64,000 bases of DNA from DASXMT01 sp963755985 (GTDB lineage: Bacteria > Actinomycetota > Acidimicrobiia > Acidimicrobiales > RAAP-2). A program made the position numbers and the translations under genes. Numbering within the stretch: the first letter of the stretch is position 1; every line of letters begins with the position of its first letter. The notes under the pieces are model-generated. The model did no database searches and was not told the origin of the DNA. It saw only the letters and a list, made by a program, of their open reading frames with translations. The stretch covers positions 372,001 through 436,000 of the forward strand of contig CAVWLO010000005.1 in the NCBI GenBank assembly GCA_963755985.1, given 5' to 3'. Below are positions 40,015 to 49,487 of the stretch, one piece after another.

Positions 40015-40850
40015 GGCGTGACCGTCACGACCGACCGGGAGTCGGGAGCGCCGTCCCAGGACCCCGAGGAGGGCGTCCACAGGCGACCGTCGAAGCTGAC
40101 CGAGGTCACGTGATAGTTGTAAGCATGGGCCACGGTCCACGCGGCCACCTGCCAGCCTCGCTGGGTGCTCACGGGGACCCCGAAGTTCGGGGCCCCCAGT
40201 TCGGTGGCGGCCGCGGCGGGCAGCGCCGATGACGGCGGGGCGATGCCGCCAAACCCGTCGAGGTGGCAGGCGAGCCCCTCGGGCTGCTCGCCGGTGAAGG
40301 CGATGGCCAGTGTTTGCGCTTCGGACGCCCACTGGGCATAGGCATCGGGCGATGCGCTGAGCTGCACGAGCTGGGCCGCCTCGGTCACGGGCATGGCCTC
40401 CCAACCTTGGATGCGGACCAGGTGGTCGTAGAACACGGAGGCGGCGTAGACGGGATCCTCGATCTGGGCCGGTGTGCCCCAACCCTGGGAGGGTCGCTGT
40501 TGGAACAGCCCGAGGGAGTCCCGGTCGCCGTAGGTGAGGTTCTGGAGCTCACTCTCTTGGAGCGCGGTGGCCAGGGCGACGGTGACGGCATGGTCGGGCA
40601 GTCCCTTTTGGACGCTGACAGCAGCGATGATCGATGCGTTCTGGGCCTGTACGGGCGTGATCGTGTACACGATCGGCGACCCCGAGGCGGTCTTCGTGCC
40701 GGTGGGCACGGTGCACACGGACACGAAGTGAGCCGGGGGCTGGTTGGTCACGACCGCGACCACGACCCCGACGACGCCCAGCACCACGACGAGGGCTACA
40801 CCGAAGAAGATGCGGCGCCGGGTCTGGCGTCGCGCACGGCTCAGGCGCAA
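40011..40850 (-). CDS. Membrane-anchored lysozyme-like / transglycosylase-like protein
   Basis: 279-residue protein with a basic N-terminus (RRQTRRR), one transmembrane anchor (FFGVALVVVLGVVGVVVAVV) and an extracytoplasmic domain. Within it, ALATALQESELQNLTYGDRD then SLGLFQQRPSQGWGTPAQIE looks like a goose-type lysozyme/SLT core with Glu in LQESELQ. I recall many actinobacterial relatives annotated only as hypothetical. It starts at TTG 40850 behind GAGAGG. It lies at the end of the sigma/anti-sigma block, consistent with a wall-stress regulon. Confidence 0.75.
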   Translation of the reverse strand: MRLSRARRQTRRRIFFGVALVVVLGVVGVVVAVVTNQPPAHFVSVCTVPTGTKTASGSPIVYTITPVQAQNASIIAAVSVQKGLPDHAVTVALATALQESELQNLTYGDRDSLGLFQQRPSQGWGTPAQIEDPVYAASVFYDHLVRIQGWEAMPVTEAAQLVQLSASPDAYAQWASEAQTLAIAFTGEQPEGLACHLDGFGGIAPPSSALPAAAATELGAPNFGVPVSTQRGWQVAAWTVAHAYNYHVTSVSFDGRLWTPSSGSWDGAPDSRSVVTVTP

Positions 40851-41116
40851 TCCGGGCCTCTCGTCTCCATGATCCGAGCCACCCTATCGGGCACTGGCCC
40901 ACCGTTGGCGTCAGCGGGCTCGCCGCCGCTGCTACCAGAACCCGCCGTCGCCCGAGACGGTCGAGCCCATCCTGGTGCACGCCGGGGAACGCGGCGGCGG
41001 TCGCCTTCTACTTGCCCCGTCCCGTTGTCCACCACCGTGGCGAGCGCGGCTGCGACCGGCCGGGTCGCCCACCGAGCGAGGCCGGGTTGTCGGGCGAGAA
41101 GAACGAGCATCGCCAT
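40841..41116 (-). CDS. Doubtful small ORF between anti-sigma and lysozyme-like genes
   Basis: The 307-nt gap 40851-41157 holds one plausible minus-strand ORF of 91 residues from ATG 41116, overlapping the next gene's TTG start by 10 nt. The first 30 residues are hydrophobic (MAMLVLLARQPGLARWATRP), and the remainder is basic and low complexity. Third-position GC is lower than in neighbours, so it may be non-coding. No known family. Confidence 0.25.
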   Translation of the reverse strand: MAMLVLLARQPGLARWATRPVAAALATVVDNGTGQVEGDRRRVPRRAPGWARPSRATAGSGSSGGEPADANGGPVPDRVARIMETRGPDCA

Positions 41117-41157
41117 CGCGACCGGGACCGGCAGTGCTCATCGGTGCCGGGCCACGC

Positions 41158-41844
41158 TCACTGGAACCTGGCCCTGGCCAGGACCTGTCCGCTGGGGCCG
41201 ATCACCTCGGCCGATCCGACCCTCCCGGCGGCAACAGTGAGGGGAGCACCCCACGACGCCGGGCGTCCGGCCACGGCCGGGAAGGTCCCGATCGTGCGCG
41301 TGGTCCCGTCGGTCGTGGTGATGGTACACCGGAGCCTCCCGGTCCATGCCGAGGAGCTCACGGTCATGAACAGCCAAGGCGAAGCGCCCGGATAGACGAA
41401 CACAGTCCCGTTCGATCGTCCGTCCGCCGACACCAGGGCAGCTTCGGCGACGTAGCCGCCAGGTGTGGCGATGGCGTTCGGGGTGGGGGACCCGGTGGAG
41501 GCGTGCACCACCCAGCCGAGGCCGAAGGCCAGCGCGACCACGGCCGCGGCGACGGCGGCGAGGAGCGAGCGGCGCCGACCGCGGTGGCGGGGGGTGACCA
41601 CGGGGCGCATGGGCATCCGATCGAAGACCCGGACCTCGAACCCGACGGGCGGGTCGACCTCCGGGGCCAGCTGGACCAGGCTGTCCGCCGCCGCAGTCAG
41701 CTCCGCCAACTCCGCCGTGCAGCTGGCGCAGGAGGCCACGTGGTCGAGCACGGCCACGCGTTCCCGTCCGTCGAGGATGCCGACGGCCAGGTCGGACAGC
41801 TCGGCACCGGAGTGATGGTGATCGGGTGGCCGTAGCTCGGTCAT
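41158..41844 (-). CDS. Anti-sigma factor (zinc-binding, RskA/ZAS type)
   Basis: 228-residue single-pass membrane anti-sigma factor. The cytosolic N-terminus has the zinc anti-sigma motif in LDHVASCASCTAELAEL (HxxxCxxC). It is followed by a TM helix LLAAVAAAVVALAFGLGWVV, and the extracytoplasmic RskA-like domain ends in GSAEVIGPSGQVLARARF. It binds and restrains the ECF sigma factor encoded immediately upstream; ATG 41844 overlaps the sigma stop by 4 nt (ATGA), ensuring matched synthesis. Confidence 0.9.
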   Translation of the reverse strand: MTELRPPDHHHSGAELSDLAVGILDGRERVAVLDHVASCASCTAELAELTAAADSLVQLAPEVDPPVGFEVRVFDRMPMRPVVTPRHRGRRRSLLAAVAAAVVALAFGLGWVVHASTGSPTPNAIATPGGYVAEAALVSADGRSNGTVFVYPGASPWLFMTVSSSAWTGRLRCTITTTDGTTRTIGTFPAVAGRPASWGAPLTVAAGRVGSAEVIGPSGQVLARARFQ

Positions 41845-42497
41845 GACAGCTCCTCCGGGTGGCGCAGCGCGGCCCGCAGTTTCGAGAGCCCGGCTCGGAT
41901 GCGCGTCTTGGCCGTGCCCAGTGGAACGGCCTCCGACGCAGAGATCTCGGCGGCGGTGCGCCCGTAGAGAGCGGCGAGCACGGTGGCCCGGCGTTGCTCG
42001 ACCGGCAAGCCAGCGAGTGCCGCCCGCAGCTCGGGTCCGAGTTGGCCGGCAGTGGCGAGGTCCTCGGCCGAGTGGCCCGTACTGGCCAGGCCCAGCGCGA
42101 CCAGGCACTCGGGATCGGTGGGTACGGCCCGACGCTGGCGGATGGCATCGATGGCCAGGTTCCTGGTGATGGTGAGCACCCAGTTGGTCACCGATCCTCG
42201 TCGAGCGTCGAACACCGGCCCGTGCCGCCAGGCGCGCAGCAGTGCTTCTTGGGCGACGTCCTCGGCGATGCCGCGATCGCCTAGCATGCCGATGGCCAAT
42301 CCGTAGACTCGCTTTTGGTAGCGCCGGACGAATGCGACCGCGGCGCGGTCGTCGCCCATGGCCATGCCTGCGATCAGCGCCTCGTCCGAGGGGTGCGGCC
42401 CTGACCCGTCGGTCCTCGGCGTCGGCACCGACCCAGTCTGTCCCGCATGGTGGAGACGGGCAACGCCGGACCGGTCATGGGACAAGGCCGACCCCAT
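41841..42497 (-). CDS. ECF RNA polymerase sigma factor (SigK-like)
   Basis: 218-residue ECF sigma factor. Region 2: AVAFVRRYQKRVYGLAIGML, GIAEDVAQEALLRAWRHG, WVLTITRNLAIDAIRQRR. Region 4: LPVEQRRATVLAALYGRTAA with EAVPLGTAKTRIRAGLSKLR. It directs RNA polymerase to its own regulon when released by the adjacent anti-sigma. It starts at ATG 42497 with an about 40-residue variable N-terminus; an internal ATG is possible. The PASTA kinase stop lies 107 nt upstream. Confidence 0.92.
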   Translation of the reverse strand: MGSALSHDRSGVARLHHAGQTGSVPTPRTDGSGPHPSDEALIAGMAMGDDRAAVAFVRRYQKRVYGLAIGMLGDRGIAEDVAQEALLRAWRHGPVFDARRGSVTNWVLTITRNLAIDAIRQRRAVPTDPECLVALGLASTGHSAEDLATAGQLGPELRAALAGLPVEQRRATVLAALYGRTAAEISASEAVPLGTAKTRIRAGLSKLRAALRHPEELS

Positions 42498-42604
42498 CGC
42501 TTCAAGCCGGGCATCGGTTTACCCGGTTCACCGGGTTCCCGTTCGTGCTGATCGAAAAAGGGCAGGCCGGGCCGCGGACTGCGAGACCCTGGGGCCCGCG
42601 TCGG

Positions 42605-44404
42605 TCAGCCCCCGCCCAGCGACGAGCGGCCCGTCCCGTGGCCGCCGGGCCGCCTCGGCGTGTCGGCCGCGGTTGAGGGGGTGGGCGTCGTCGAGGCCGT
42701 CGTGGCCGGCACCGTCGGATGAGTGGGGGCGGTCGTGGCCGGCACCGTCGGATGAGTCGGGGTGGTCGTGGCCGGCACCGTCGGACGAGTCGGAGCAACC
42801 GCTACCGAGACGGCGATGGTCGTCCCAATCGGTACCCGACCCGACGGGCTCAGGTCGAGCACCGTCCCGGGCGCCGTGTCGGAGACCGTGTCCTGCCTGG
42901 AGGGCTGAAGGCCGAGGCCGGACACGGACGCCGCTACCGGTGCGTACTGCTGGCCGATGAGCCCGGTCGAGGCGAGATCGACGTAGCCGCTCGACACGGT
43001 CAGGGCCACTGCCGTTCCCGGGCGGACTCGGGTGTTGGCCGCGGGGCTCTGGGCCACGACTTCACCGGCCGGTGTGTCCCCGTCCACGCTGCGCTCCGAC
43101 ACCCGAAATCCGGTCTTGGTCAGCACTGGCCTGGCCGACGAGACCGGTGTTCCCTCCACCCGCGGAACGAGGACCTTCGACGGGGCGCCAGAGGCGGCTC
43201 TCACCGGGCCCTTCGAGGCCCACAGCCCGAGGGCGACGCCGAGAAGGGCCACCACGGCCATTGAGGCGGCCACTCCCCATCGACCGTGTCGGCGCGTCCC
43301 CCGGTCGTGGGCGATGGCGTGGTCGCCGGCGATGATGCCACGGCTGCTCTGGGCTGCGGCATGGCCGTTCCGAGCGGGGGAACGGCCGGCTGCGGTCATT
43401 GTCGACCCCATACCCCCTCGAGCATCATCCCCGAGTGATGTGGCCATGACCCCTGTCGGCCCCCCGGATTCGGCGCTCGGAGGTCGACCGGCCGGGCCTT
43501 GGGTGGGCCACTCGTCAGGGAGGTCTTCGACGGGCGACGCGTCAGTCGTCGTCGGGCTCGGCTGGGCGAGCTGGTCCCGGACCTGGGCGGCGGCCGCGGC
43601 CAGCGCGGCGGCCGACGGCGGCCGCCGGGCCGGGTCCTTGTCCACCAGCTGGTATACGAGGTCTTGGACGGCTGTCGGGACGGTGCCGGGAAGGGGAGGG
43701 ACGTCCTCGCGGACCTGGGCCACCGCCATCGCCACCGACTGGGCGCCGGCGAAGGGAGTGCGCCCGGTGAGGCACAGGTAGGCGACGACGCCGAGGCTGT
43801 ACAGATCGGATGCCGGAGTCGCCGCCCGGCCGTTGAGCTGTTCGGGCGACAGGTAGGCGACGGTACCTAGGATCGCCCCCGTCTGCGTCAGCGCCATGGC
43901 GTCGGCGGCTCGGGCGATGCCGAAGTCGGTGATCTTGATGCGTCCGTCCGTCCGTACCAGCAGGTTGGCCGGCTTCACGTCCCGGTGCACGATCCCGCGA
44001 TCGTGGGCAGCCTGCAGCGCCCAAGCCGTCTGGGCCACGACATCCAGAGTGCGCGCCGGGCCGAGGAACGTCTCGCGGGCCAGCAGTGCGCTCAACGGCT
44101 CACCCGGTACCAGCTCCATGACCAGGTAGGCGGTGTATACGCCCCCGGCCACGACTTCTTCGCCGTAGTCGAACACGGTGGCCACACCGGGATGGGACAG
44201 GCTGGCCGAGGCCCGGGCCTCGGCCCGGAACCGCAGCCGGAACGAGCCGTCCGCGGCATACTCCGGCTTGAGGAACTTGACGGCTACCTCGCGACCCAAT
44301 TGCTCGTCCTCTGCCTGCCAGACGTCCCCCATCCCGCCGCTGGCGATGCGGCTGACCAGGCGATACCGTCCCGCTACTGTGCCGGTGCTCTGGGCGACGG
44401 TCAT
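42605..44404 (-). CDS. Membrane Ser/Thr protein kinase with PASTA domains (PknB-like)
   Basis: 599-residue kinase sensing muropeptides or lipid II and phosphorylating division and wall proteins. Kinase domain: glycine loop IASGGMGDV (19-27), Lys43 in VAVKFLK, HRDVKPANL with Asp142, DFG 160-162. A juxtamembrane linker precedes a TM helix at 377-396. Two PASTA-like domains follow (about 410-472 and 475-536), fewer than the usual four of PknB. A proline/threonine tail repeats PTVPATT. ATG 44404 begins the conserved part; the open frame extends to 44551 without a good signal. Confidence 0.9.
   Translation of the reverse strand: MTVAQSTGTVAGRYRLVSRIASGGMGDVWQAEDEQLGREVAVKFLKPEYAADGSFRLRFRAEARASASLSHPGVATVFDYGEEVVAGGVYTAYLVMELVPGEPLSALLARETFLGPARTLDVVAQTAWALQAAHDRGIVHRDVKPANLLVRTDGRIKITDFGIARAADAMALTQTGAILGTVAYLSPEQLNGRAATPASDLYSLGVVAYLCLTGRTPFAGAQSVAMAVAQVREDVPPLPGTVPTAVQDLVYQLVDKDPARRPPSAAALAAAAAQVRDQLAQPSPTTTDASPVEDLPDEWPTQGPAGRPPSAESGGPTGVMATSLGDDARGGMGSTMTAAGRSPARNGHAAAQSSRGIIAGDHAIAHDRGTRRHGRWGVAASMAVVALLGVALGLWASKGPVRAASGAPSKVLVPRVEGTPVSSARPVLTKTGFRVSERSVDGDTPAGEVVAQSPAANTRVRPGTAVALTVSSGYVDLASTGLIGQQYAPVAASVSGLGLQPSRQDTVSDTAPGTVLDLSPSGRVPIGTTIAVSVAVAPTRPTVPATTTPTHPTVPATTAPTHPTVPATTASTTPTPSTAADTPRRPGGHGTGRSSLGGG
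42699..42797 (-). repeat. 33-bp coding tandem repeat in the kinase C-terminal tail
   Basis: Three consecutive 33-bp units begin at 42699, 42732 and 42765 (plus-strand core GTCGTGGCCGGCACCGTCGG) with few differences. On the coding strand each gives 11 residues, T(H/R)PTVPATT-type, making a flexible, probably glycosylatable, extracellular tail. Confidence 0.92.
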
Positions 44405-44534
44405 CGGTGGAGTCTCCGCCGCCCGCGGTGTCCACTCGGCCGTTTCATGGTCATCGATCTTGCCATGCGATGTCTTCCTACGGCACCGCGCCACTCTCGG
44501 GTCATAGATTGTTCCCCTACCCAGGAGGACCCCC

Positions 44535-45437
44535 ATGGATGTCGCCCGCACCCCCGACGACCGGTTTGCCCTCGTGCCCGGCTTTCCCTACCTGCCCCAC
44601 TACGGCGACGTGACCGACGACGAGGGCAGCAGCTTGCGGGTCGCCTACATAGACGAGGGGCCGGGCGACGCCCGGCCCGTCTTGCTCATGCACGGTGAAC
44701 CGTCGTGGTCGTTCCTCTATCGGACCATGATCCCCGGGCTCCTCCAAGCCGGGCTCCGGGTCATCGTGCCCGATCTGGTCGGCTTCGGCCGATCGGACAA
44801 GCCCATGGCCGACGGGGACTACACCTACGCCCGCCACGTCGAGTGGATGCGGGAGGTGCTCTTCGACCAGCTCGGCCTCGAGGGCCTCACGTTATTCTGC
44901 CAGGACTGGGGCGGTTTGATCGGTCTCCGGCTCGTTGCCGAGCACCCCGATCGGTTCGATCGTGTCTGCGTGGCCAACACGGGGCTGCCCGACGGGAGCA
45001 GGCGGCTCCCCGAGGCATGGTGGCGCTTCCACGACTTCGTACAGTCGAGCCCGGACCTGCCCATCGGCATGCTGGTCTCGGGGGGAGTGGTCCACCCCAT
45101 GCCCCCCGACGTCGTCGCGGCCTACGAAGCGCCCTTTCCCGACGCCACGTACAAGGCGGGGGCGCGCTCGTTCCCGGGCCTCATCCCCCAGAGCTCCGAC
45201 AACCCGGCCACTCCGGACAACCAGCGGGCGTGGGAGGTCCTCGACAAGTTCACCAAGCCTGTCCTGTGCGCCTTCAGCGACCAGGACCCGATCACCGCCG
45301 GTGGCGATCGGGTGTTCCATGCGCGTGTCCCTGGCACGGCCGGTCAGCCCCATGTCACAGTGCACGGTGGTCACTTCCTGCAAGAGGACTGCGGGCCCGA
45401 GCTAGCCGGCGTCCTAGTCGATTGGATCGGGGCCTGA
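44535..45437 (+). CDS. Haloalkane dehalogenase (HLD-I type)
   Basis: 300-residue alpha/beta-hydrolase cleaving carbon-halogen bonds by an Asp nucleophile. HGEPSW (53-58) supplies the oxyanion/halide-binding Glu-Trp region, the nucleophile is Asp124 in FCQDWGG, the acid is probably in FSDQDP (249-251) and the base is His280 in HGGHFLQED. The DWGG elbow and the cap (about 150-210) match dehalogenases rather than epoxide hydrolases, although the latter share part of this pattern. It starts at ATG 44535 behind AGGAGG. It is divergent from the kinase gene. Confidence 0.87.
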   Translation: MDVARTPDDRFALVPGFPYLPHYGDVTDDEGSSLRVAYIDEGPGDARPVLLMHGEPSWSFLYRTMIPGLLQAGLRVIVPDLVGFGRSDKPMADGDYTYARHVEWMREVLFDQLGLEGLTLFCQDWGGLIGLRLVAEHPDRFDRVCVANTGLPDGSRRLPEAWWRFHDFVQSSPDLPIGMLVSGGVVHPMPPDVVAAYEAPFPDATYKAGARSFPGLIPQSSDNPATPDNQRAWEVLDKFTKPVLCAFSDQDPITAGGDRVFHARVPGTAGQPHVTVHGGHFLQEDCGPELAGVLVDWIGA

Positions 45438-45553
45438 CCCCGGTTGTCGAGGACCCAGACTCGATGACCGGCACCCTGACGCGGCCGCCACGGCCCGACC
45501 ACGATGGACCCTGCCGCCTCGACCCAGCCGTCAACACACATTGAGGAGCCCTG

Positions 45554-46797
45554 ATGAGCATCGATTTCACCCTTGCCCCCGAGCACGAGGCCATCAGGTC
45601 CCGAGTCCGGGAGTTCATCGAAGAGACGGTGATGCCGGCGGTCGCCGGATTCGACCGCGACGACGGGTCCCTCTCCCGGAGCGAGTACCTGAAGACCATC
45701 TTCGGCCTGCGCGAGCAGGCGCGGGCGGTCGGCCTGTGGCTGCCCCACATGCCCACCGAATGGGGTGGCATGGGCCTGGGCCATGTGGCCCTGGCCATGG
45801 TGCAGGCCGAGGCGGCCAGGACCCGCCTCGGTCCGTGGATCCTCAACTGCCAGGCGCCCGACGAGGGCAACATGCACACCTTGCTGCACTGGGGCAACGA
45901 CGGAGCAAAAGGAGAACTACCTGCGGCCGGCTTTGCCGACGGCGACGGCCATGTCCTGCTTTGCCATGACCGAACCCGAGGTGGCCGGATCCGATCCCAC
46001 CCTCATCCAGACCCGTGCCTACCAAGACGGCGACGAGTGGGTGATCAACGGGCACAAGTGGTTCATCTGCGGCGCCCGGCGCTCCAGCTTCGCCATCCTC
46101 ATCGCCCGCACCGAGGAGGACTCCCCGTGGGGTCACACAGGCAGCCAACACCGCATTCATCATCGACCTGCCCTCACGAGGGCTGGAACGACGTCCGCGA
46201 GATCGAGACCATGCACGGTGCGACCGGCCACTGCGAGATCGTCATCGACCGACCTCCGCGTGCACGACCGACCAGATGCTCGGCGGCCGGGGCAAGGGTC
46301 ACCTGCTGGGCCAGTACCGCCTGGGCCCGGCCCGGCTGGCCCACTGCATGCGCTGGATCGCCCAGGCCGAGACGGCGCTCGACATGATGGTCGACCGGTC
46401 GCTGCACCGTTACTCGCACGGGTCGCTCCTGGCCGAGAAACAGGGCATCCAGTGGCTGATCGCCGACTCGGCCATGGAGCTCTACCAGTGCAAGCTCATG
46501 GTGCTGCACGCGGCCTACAAGATCGACCGGAGCGACGACTTCAGGACCGAGGTGTCGATGGCCAAGCACTTCGTGGCCAACAGCCTGGGCCGCATCATCG
46601 ACCGGGCGGTCCAGGTGCACGGGGCGCTCGGCTACTCCACCGATACCCCGCTCGCCTAGCATGTTCCAGCATGCCCGCTGGGCTCGTTTCGCCGACGGTG
46701 CCGACGAGGTCCACCAGATGCGCATCGCCGCAGCGACCATCGCCGCCTACCAGGACTCGGGAGCACGGCCGCCGCAACCGGGGGGCTGCCGTTGTAG
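45554..46797 (+). pseudogene. Acyl-CoA dehydrogenase, at least six +1 frameshifts
   Basis: FAD-dependent acyl-CoA dehydrogenase recoverable only by switching frame repeatedly. In order: FTLAPEHEAIRSRVREFIEE (frame of 45554); CFAMTEPEVAGSDPTLIQT and WVINGHKWFICGA after a shift near 45905; AFIIDLP near 46150; HEGWNDVREIETMHGATGHC; then LRVHD; LGGRGKGHLLGQYRLGPARL; and after about 46658 MFQHARWARFADGADEVHQM. Each step moves one base the same way. Residues between shifts are almost perfectly family-like, so consensus insertions are more likely than a long-dead gene. The stop is probably TAG 46795-46797, but this is uncertain. Confidence 0.75.
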
Positions 46798-46972
46798 GCA
46801 TGGGGCGAGCGCCGCCGTCTTGGCCGGATCGGACGGAGTATGTCCTCGTCTCCGTCCGGCCCCCGGGCCGGGGAGGATCGGTCGGATGTGCCAGAGTACG
46901 GGCGTCGGCCAGGCGTCGTCTGACCGCAACGACGAGATTGTCGACCTCGAGCGCGGAGCGGAGGGGCTCACC

Positions 46973-47380
46973 GTGGGAACTGGTGCTGACGTGATGGGTC
47001 GGCTGTTCGGAGAGGTGTGGAACCAGGGCGACCTGGACTCGCTCGAACGGGTCTTCGCCCCCGATGTGGTCGTCCACACCGCCCCCGACGCCCAGTCCCG
47101 GGGGGCCGACGTCTTCCGTGCCGTGATCGCCTCCTGGCTCAGCGCGTTCTCCGATCTCCACCACGACATCGACGATCTGGTCGAGGCGCCCGACCAGGTC
47201 GTCGTGCGCTGGCACGGGTCGGGCACCCACACCGGCGAGTTCTCGGGCATCCCTCCAACCGGCCGGACCATGTCCTATTGGGGGATGACCTGGTGCCGGT
47301 TGTCCGGGGGGCTCGTCGCCGAGGCATGGGTGGCGGCCAACGTCGACGAGATGATCGCCTCACTCACTGCGGAGCCCTGA
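46973..47380 (+). CDS. SnoaL-like polyketide cyclase / ester cyclase family protein
   Basis: 135-residue protein of the SnoaL-like ester cyclase group: GEVWNQGDLDSLERVFAPDV, then FSDLHHDIDDLVEAPDQVVV, WHGSGTHTGEFSGIPPTGRT. The GTHxGxFxGIPPTGR motif is diagnostic. It starts at GTG 46973 with GAGGGG 6 nt upstream. Its TGA overlaps the ATG of the peptidase gene (TGATG), so the two are translationally coupled. Confidence 0.88.
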   Translation: MGTGADVMGRLFGEVWNQGDLDSLERVFAPDVVVHTAPDAQSRGADVFRAVIASWLSAFSDLHHDIDDLVEAPDQVVVRWHGSGTHTGEFSGIPPTGRTMSYWGMTWCRLSGGLVAEAWVAANVDEMIASLTAEP

Positions 47381-49455
47381 TGCCGATGGACGCCGAGCGC
47401 TACCGTCGAGCCCGACGGTTCACCGAGGAAGAGGTGCGCGCGCTCGTGGCCAACGTCACACTGTCGCCCACCTGGCTCGACGGCGATCGGTTCTGGTTCG
47501 AGCGGGCGGGCGCCGATCCGGCGACGGTGCTCGTCGACTGCCCGGAGGGGACCAGTACCAACCTCGACCATGCGCCCCCGCTCGATCAGCCCGGGCGCCC
47601 GGACGGACTCCGCTCGCCGGACCGACGATGGGAGCTGCTCCGTCGCCACGGGAACCTGGTGGCCGTCGACCTGGCCGACGGGAGCCAACGGGACCTCACC
47701 CTCGACGCCGAGCCATGGTGGGACTATGGAGGGACACCCGACACCGCGCTCACCGGGGTCACACTCCGGCGGGCCGGATTGCCCACGCCCCCCGTCGCCC
47801 TCTGGTCGGCCGACTCCACCCGGGTCGTCACCCATCGCATCGACCAGCGGCGGGTGTCACCCCGCTACCTGATCGAATCGGCCCCTCCCGATGGGATCGC
47901 ACCCGTGCTGCACGAGGAGCGGGTGCCGTTCCCCGCCGACTCCGAGCGTCCCTCGGCCCGACTGGTCGTCCTGCACGTCGCCGACGTGGGCCGGACCGAG
48001 GTGAGCGGGGACCCGCTCCCCGTTCACTTCTATTCGCCCCTGGAGCTCGGTCGGGTGTGGTGGGGAGCGGACGCCACCACGATCTGGTTCCTGCGTGAGG
48101 ACCGGGGCGCCGGGCGTCTGGCCCTGTGCCGAGGAGACACGGCCACCGGGGCCGTCCAGGAGGTAATCGCCGAATCGTCGACATCCTATGTCGAGACCCA
48201 CCCGCTGCTCCCGTGGCCGAGCAACGTGCGCATGGCTCCCGATGACCGCACGATCGTGTGGCCGTCCGAGCGAGACGGCTGGCGTCATCTCTACCTCTAC
48301 GACGGGCGCCGTGGCGACCTGCTCCGTCAACTCACCAGCGGGGAATGGTTGGTCCGGGACGTCCTCCGAGTCGACGAAGAATGGGTGTGGTTCACCGGCC
48401 TCGGGCGGGAGCCGGGCCGCGACCCGTACTTCCGCCATCTTTACCGGGTGGCCCTCAACGGCGGTGAGCCGGAGCTCTTGACTCCCGAAGACGCAGACCA
48501 CGCTTCGGTCCTCGCTCCCAGTGGTCGCTACGTGCTCGACACCGCGTCGACCATCGCCACCGCACCGGTCCACCGCCTCCGGCGCTCGGACGGGAGCTAC
48601 GTCCGCGACCTGGGAGCCGCCGACCTCTCCGGGCTCGAGGCCGAGGGATGGCGACGGCCGGAACGGTTCGTCGTCACCGCGGCCGACGGGCATACCCCGC
48701 TCTACGGGGCGCTGTTCTTTCCGTCGGACTTCGACCCCTCGAACCGGTACCCGGTCATCGACAGCATCTACCCCGGCCCCCAGCTCATCCGCACGCCGAA
48801 GTCGTTCACGGTGGACAGCACCGCCGGCCCCGACGAGTGGCCGGGGGCGTGGGACGCCCAAGCCCTGGCCGAGCTGGGATGTGTCTCCATGACCCTGGAC
48901 GGCAGGGGCACGCCCCTGCGCAGCCGGGACCTGCACGTCGCCTCGTACGGGCGCCTCGGGCATCACGCCCTCGACGACCACGTGGCCGCCATCGCCGGCC
49001 TGGCCGCCGAACGGACCTGGATGGACACAGACCGGGTCGGGATCTGTGGCCACTCGGCGGGTGGCGCCGCCGCTTTCCGGGCCGTGCTCGACTACCCGGG
49101 AGTGTTCAAGGCGGCAGTGGCCGGGTCGGGCGTCCATGACATCCGCCGCTACCTGGCCTACTGGGCCGAGAAGTACGAGGGTCTTCCGGGCGCCGACGAC
49201 TACGAGGAGGCGAACAACATCGACCGGGCCCACCGGCTGGACCGTCCCGTCCTGTTGCTGCACGGCGAGCTCGACGACAACGTCCACCCGGCCAACAGCC
49301 TCGCCCTGGCCGACGCGCTGATCGCCGCCGGCAAGGACGTGGAGCTCGTCCTGCTCCCGGGGCAGAACCACAATTGCGCCTCCCACCCCCACTACCTCCG
49401 TCGCACCTGGGAGTTCTTCGTGCGCCATCTCATCGACTCACCCGCGTCGGCCTGA
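47380..49455 (+). CDS. S9 family (dipeptidyl peptidase IV-like) serine peptidase
   Basis: 691-residue cytoplasmic peptidase: an N-terminal beta-propeller region (about 1-430) and a C-terminal alpha/beta-hydrolase catalytic domain. Catalytic Ser in GICGHSAGGAA, Asp in LLHGELDDNVHPAN, His in NHNCASHPHY. It probably removes dipeptides or acts on short peptides. There is no signal peptide. It starts at ATG 47380, overlapping the SnoaL stop; the open frame upstream is spurious. Confidence 0.9.
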   Translation: MPMDAERYRRARRFTEEEVRALVANVTLSPTWLDGDRFWFERAGADPATVLVDCPEGTSTNLDHAPPLDQPGRPDGLRSPDRRWELLRRHGNLVAVDLADGSQRDLTLDAEPWWDYGGTPDTALTGVTLRRAGLPTPPVALWSADSTRVVTHRIDQRRVSPRYLIESAPPDGIAPVLHEERVPFPADSERPSARLVVLHVADVGRTEVSGDPLPVHFYSPLELGRVWWGADATTIWFLREDRGAGRLALCRGDTATGAVQEVIAESSTSYVETHPLLPWPSNVRMAPDDRTIVWPSERDGWRHLYLYDGRRGDLLRQLTSGEWLVRDVLRVDEEWVWFTGLGREPGRDPYFRHLYRVALNGGEPELLTPEDADHASVLAPSGRYVLDTASTIATAPVHRLRRSDGSYVRDLGAADLSGLEAEGWRRPERFVVTAADGHTPLYGALFFPSDFDPSNRYPVIDSIYPGPQLIRTPKSFTVDSTAGPDEWPGAWDAQALAELGCVSMTLDGRGTPLRSRDLHVASYGRLGHHALDDHVAAIAGLAAERTWMDTDRVGICGHSAGGAAAFRAVLDYPGVFKAAVAGSGVHDIRRYLAYWAEKYEGLPGADDYEEANNIDRAHRLDRPVLLLHGELDDNVHPANSLALADALIAAGKDVELVLLPGQNHNCASHPHYLRRTWEFFVRHLIDSPASA

Positions 49456-49487
49456 CCACCTGAGCCGGTCTACCCGAGGGGCCCCGC

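Noticed and set aside
45554..46797. Programmed frameshifting in the acyl-CoA dehydrogenase
   Set aside because: Six or more separate shifts without slippery heptamers or stimulatory structures cannot be programmed; error or mutation is far simpler.
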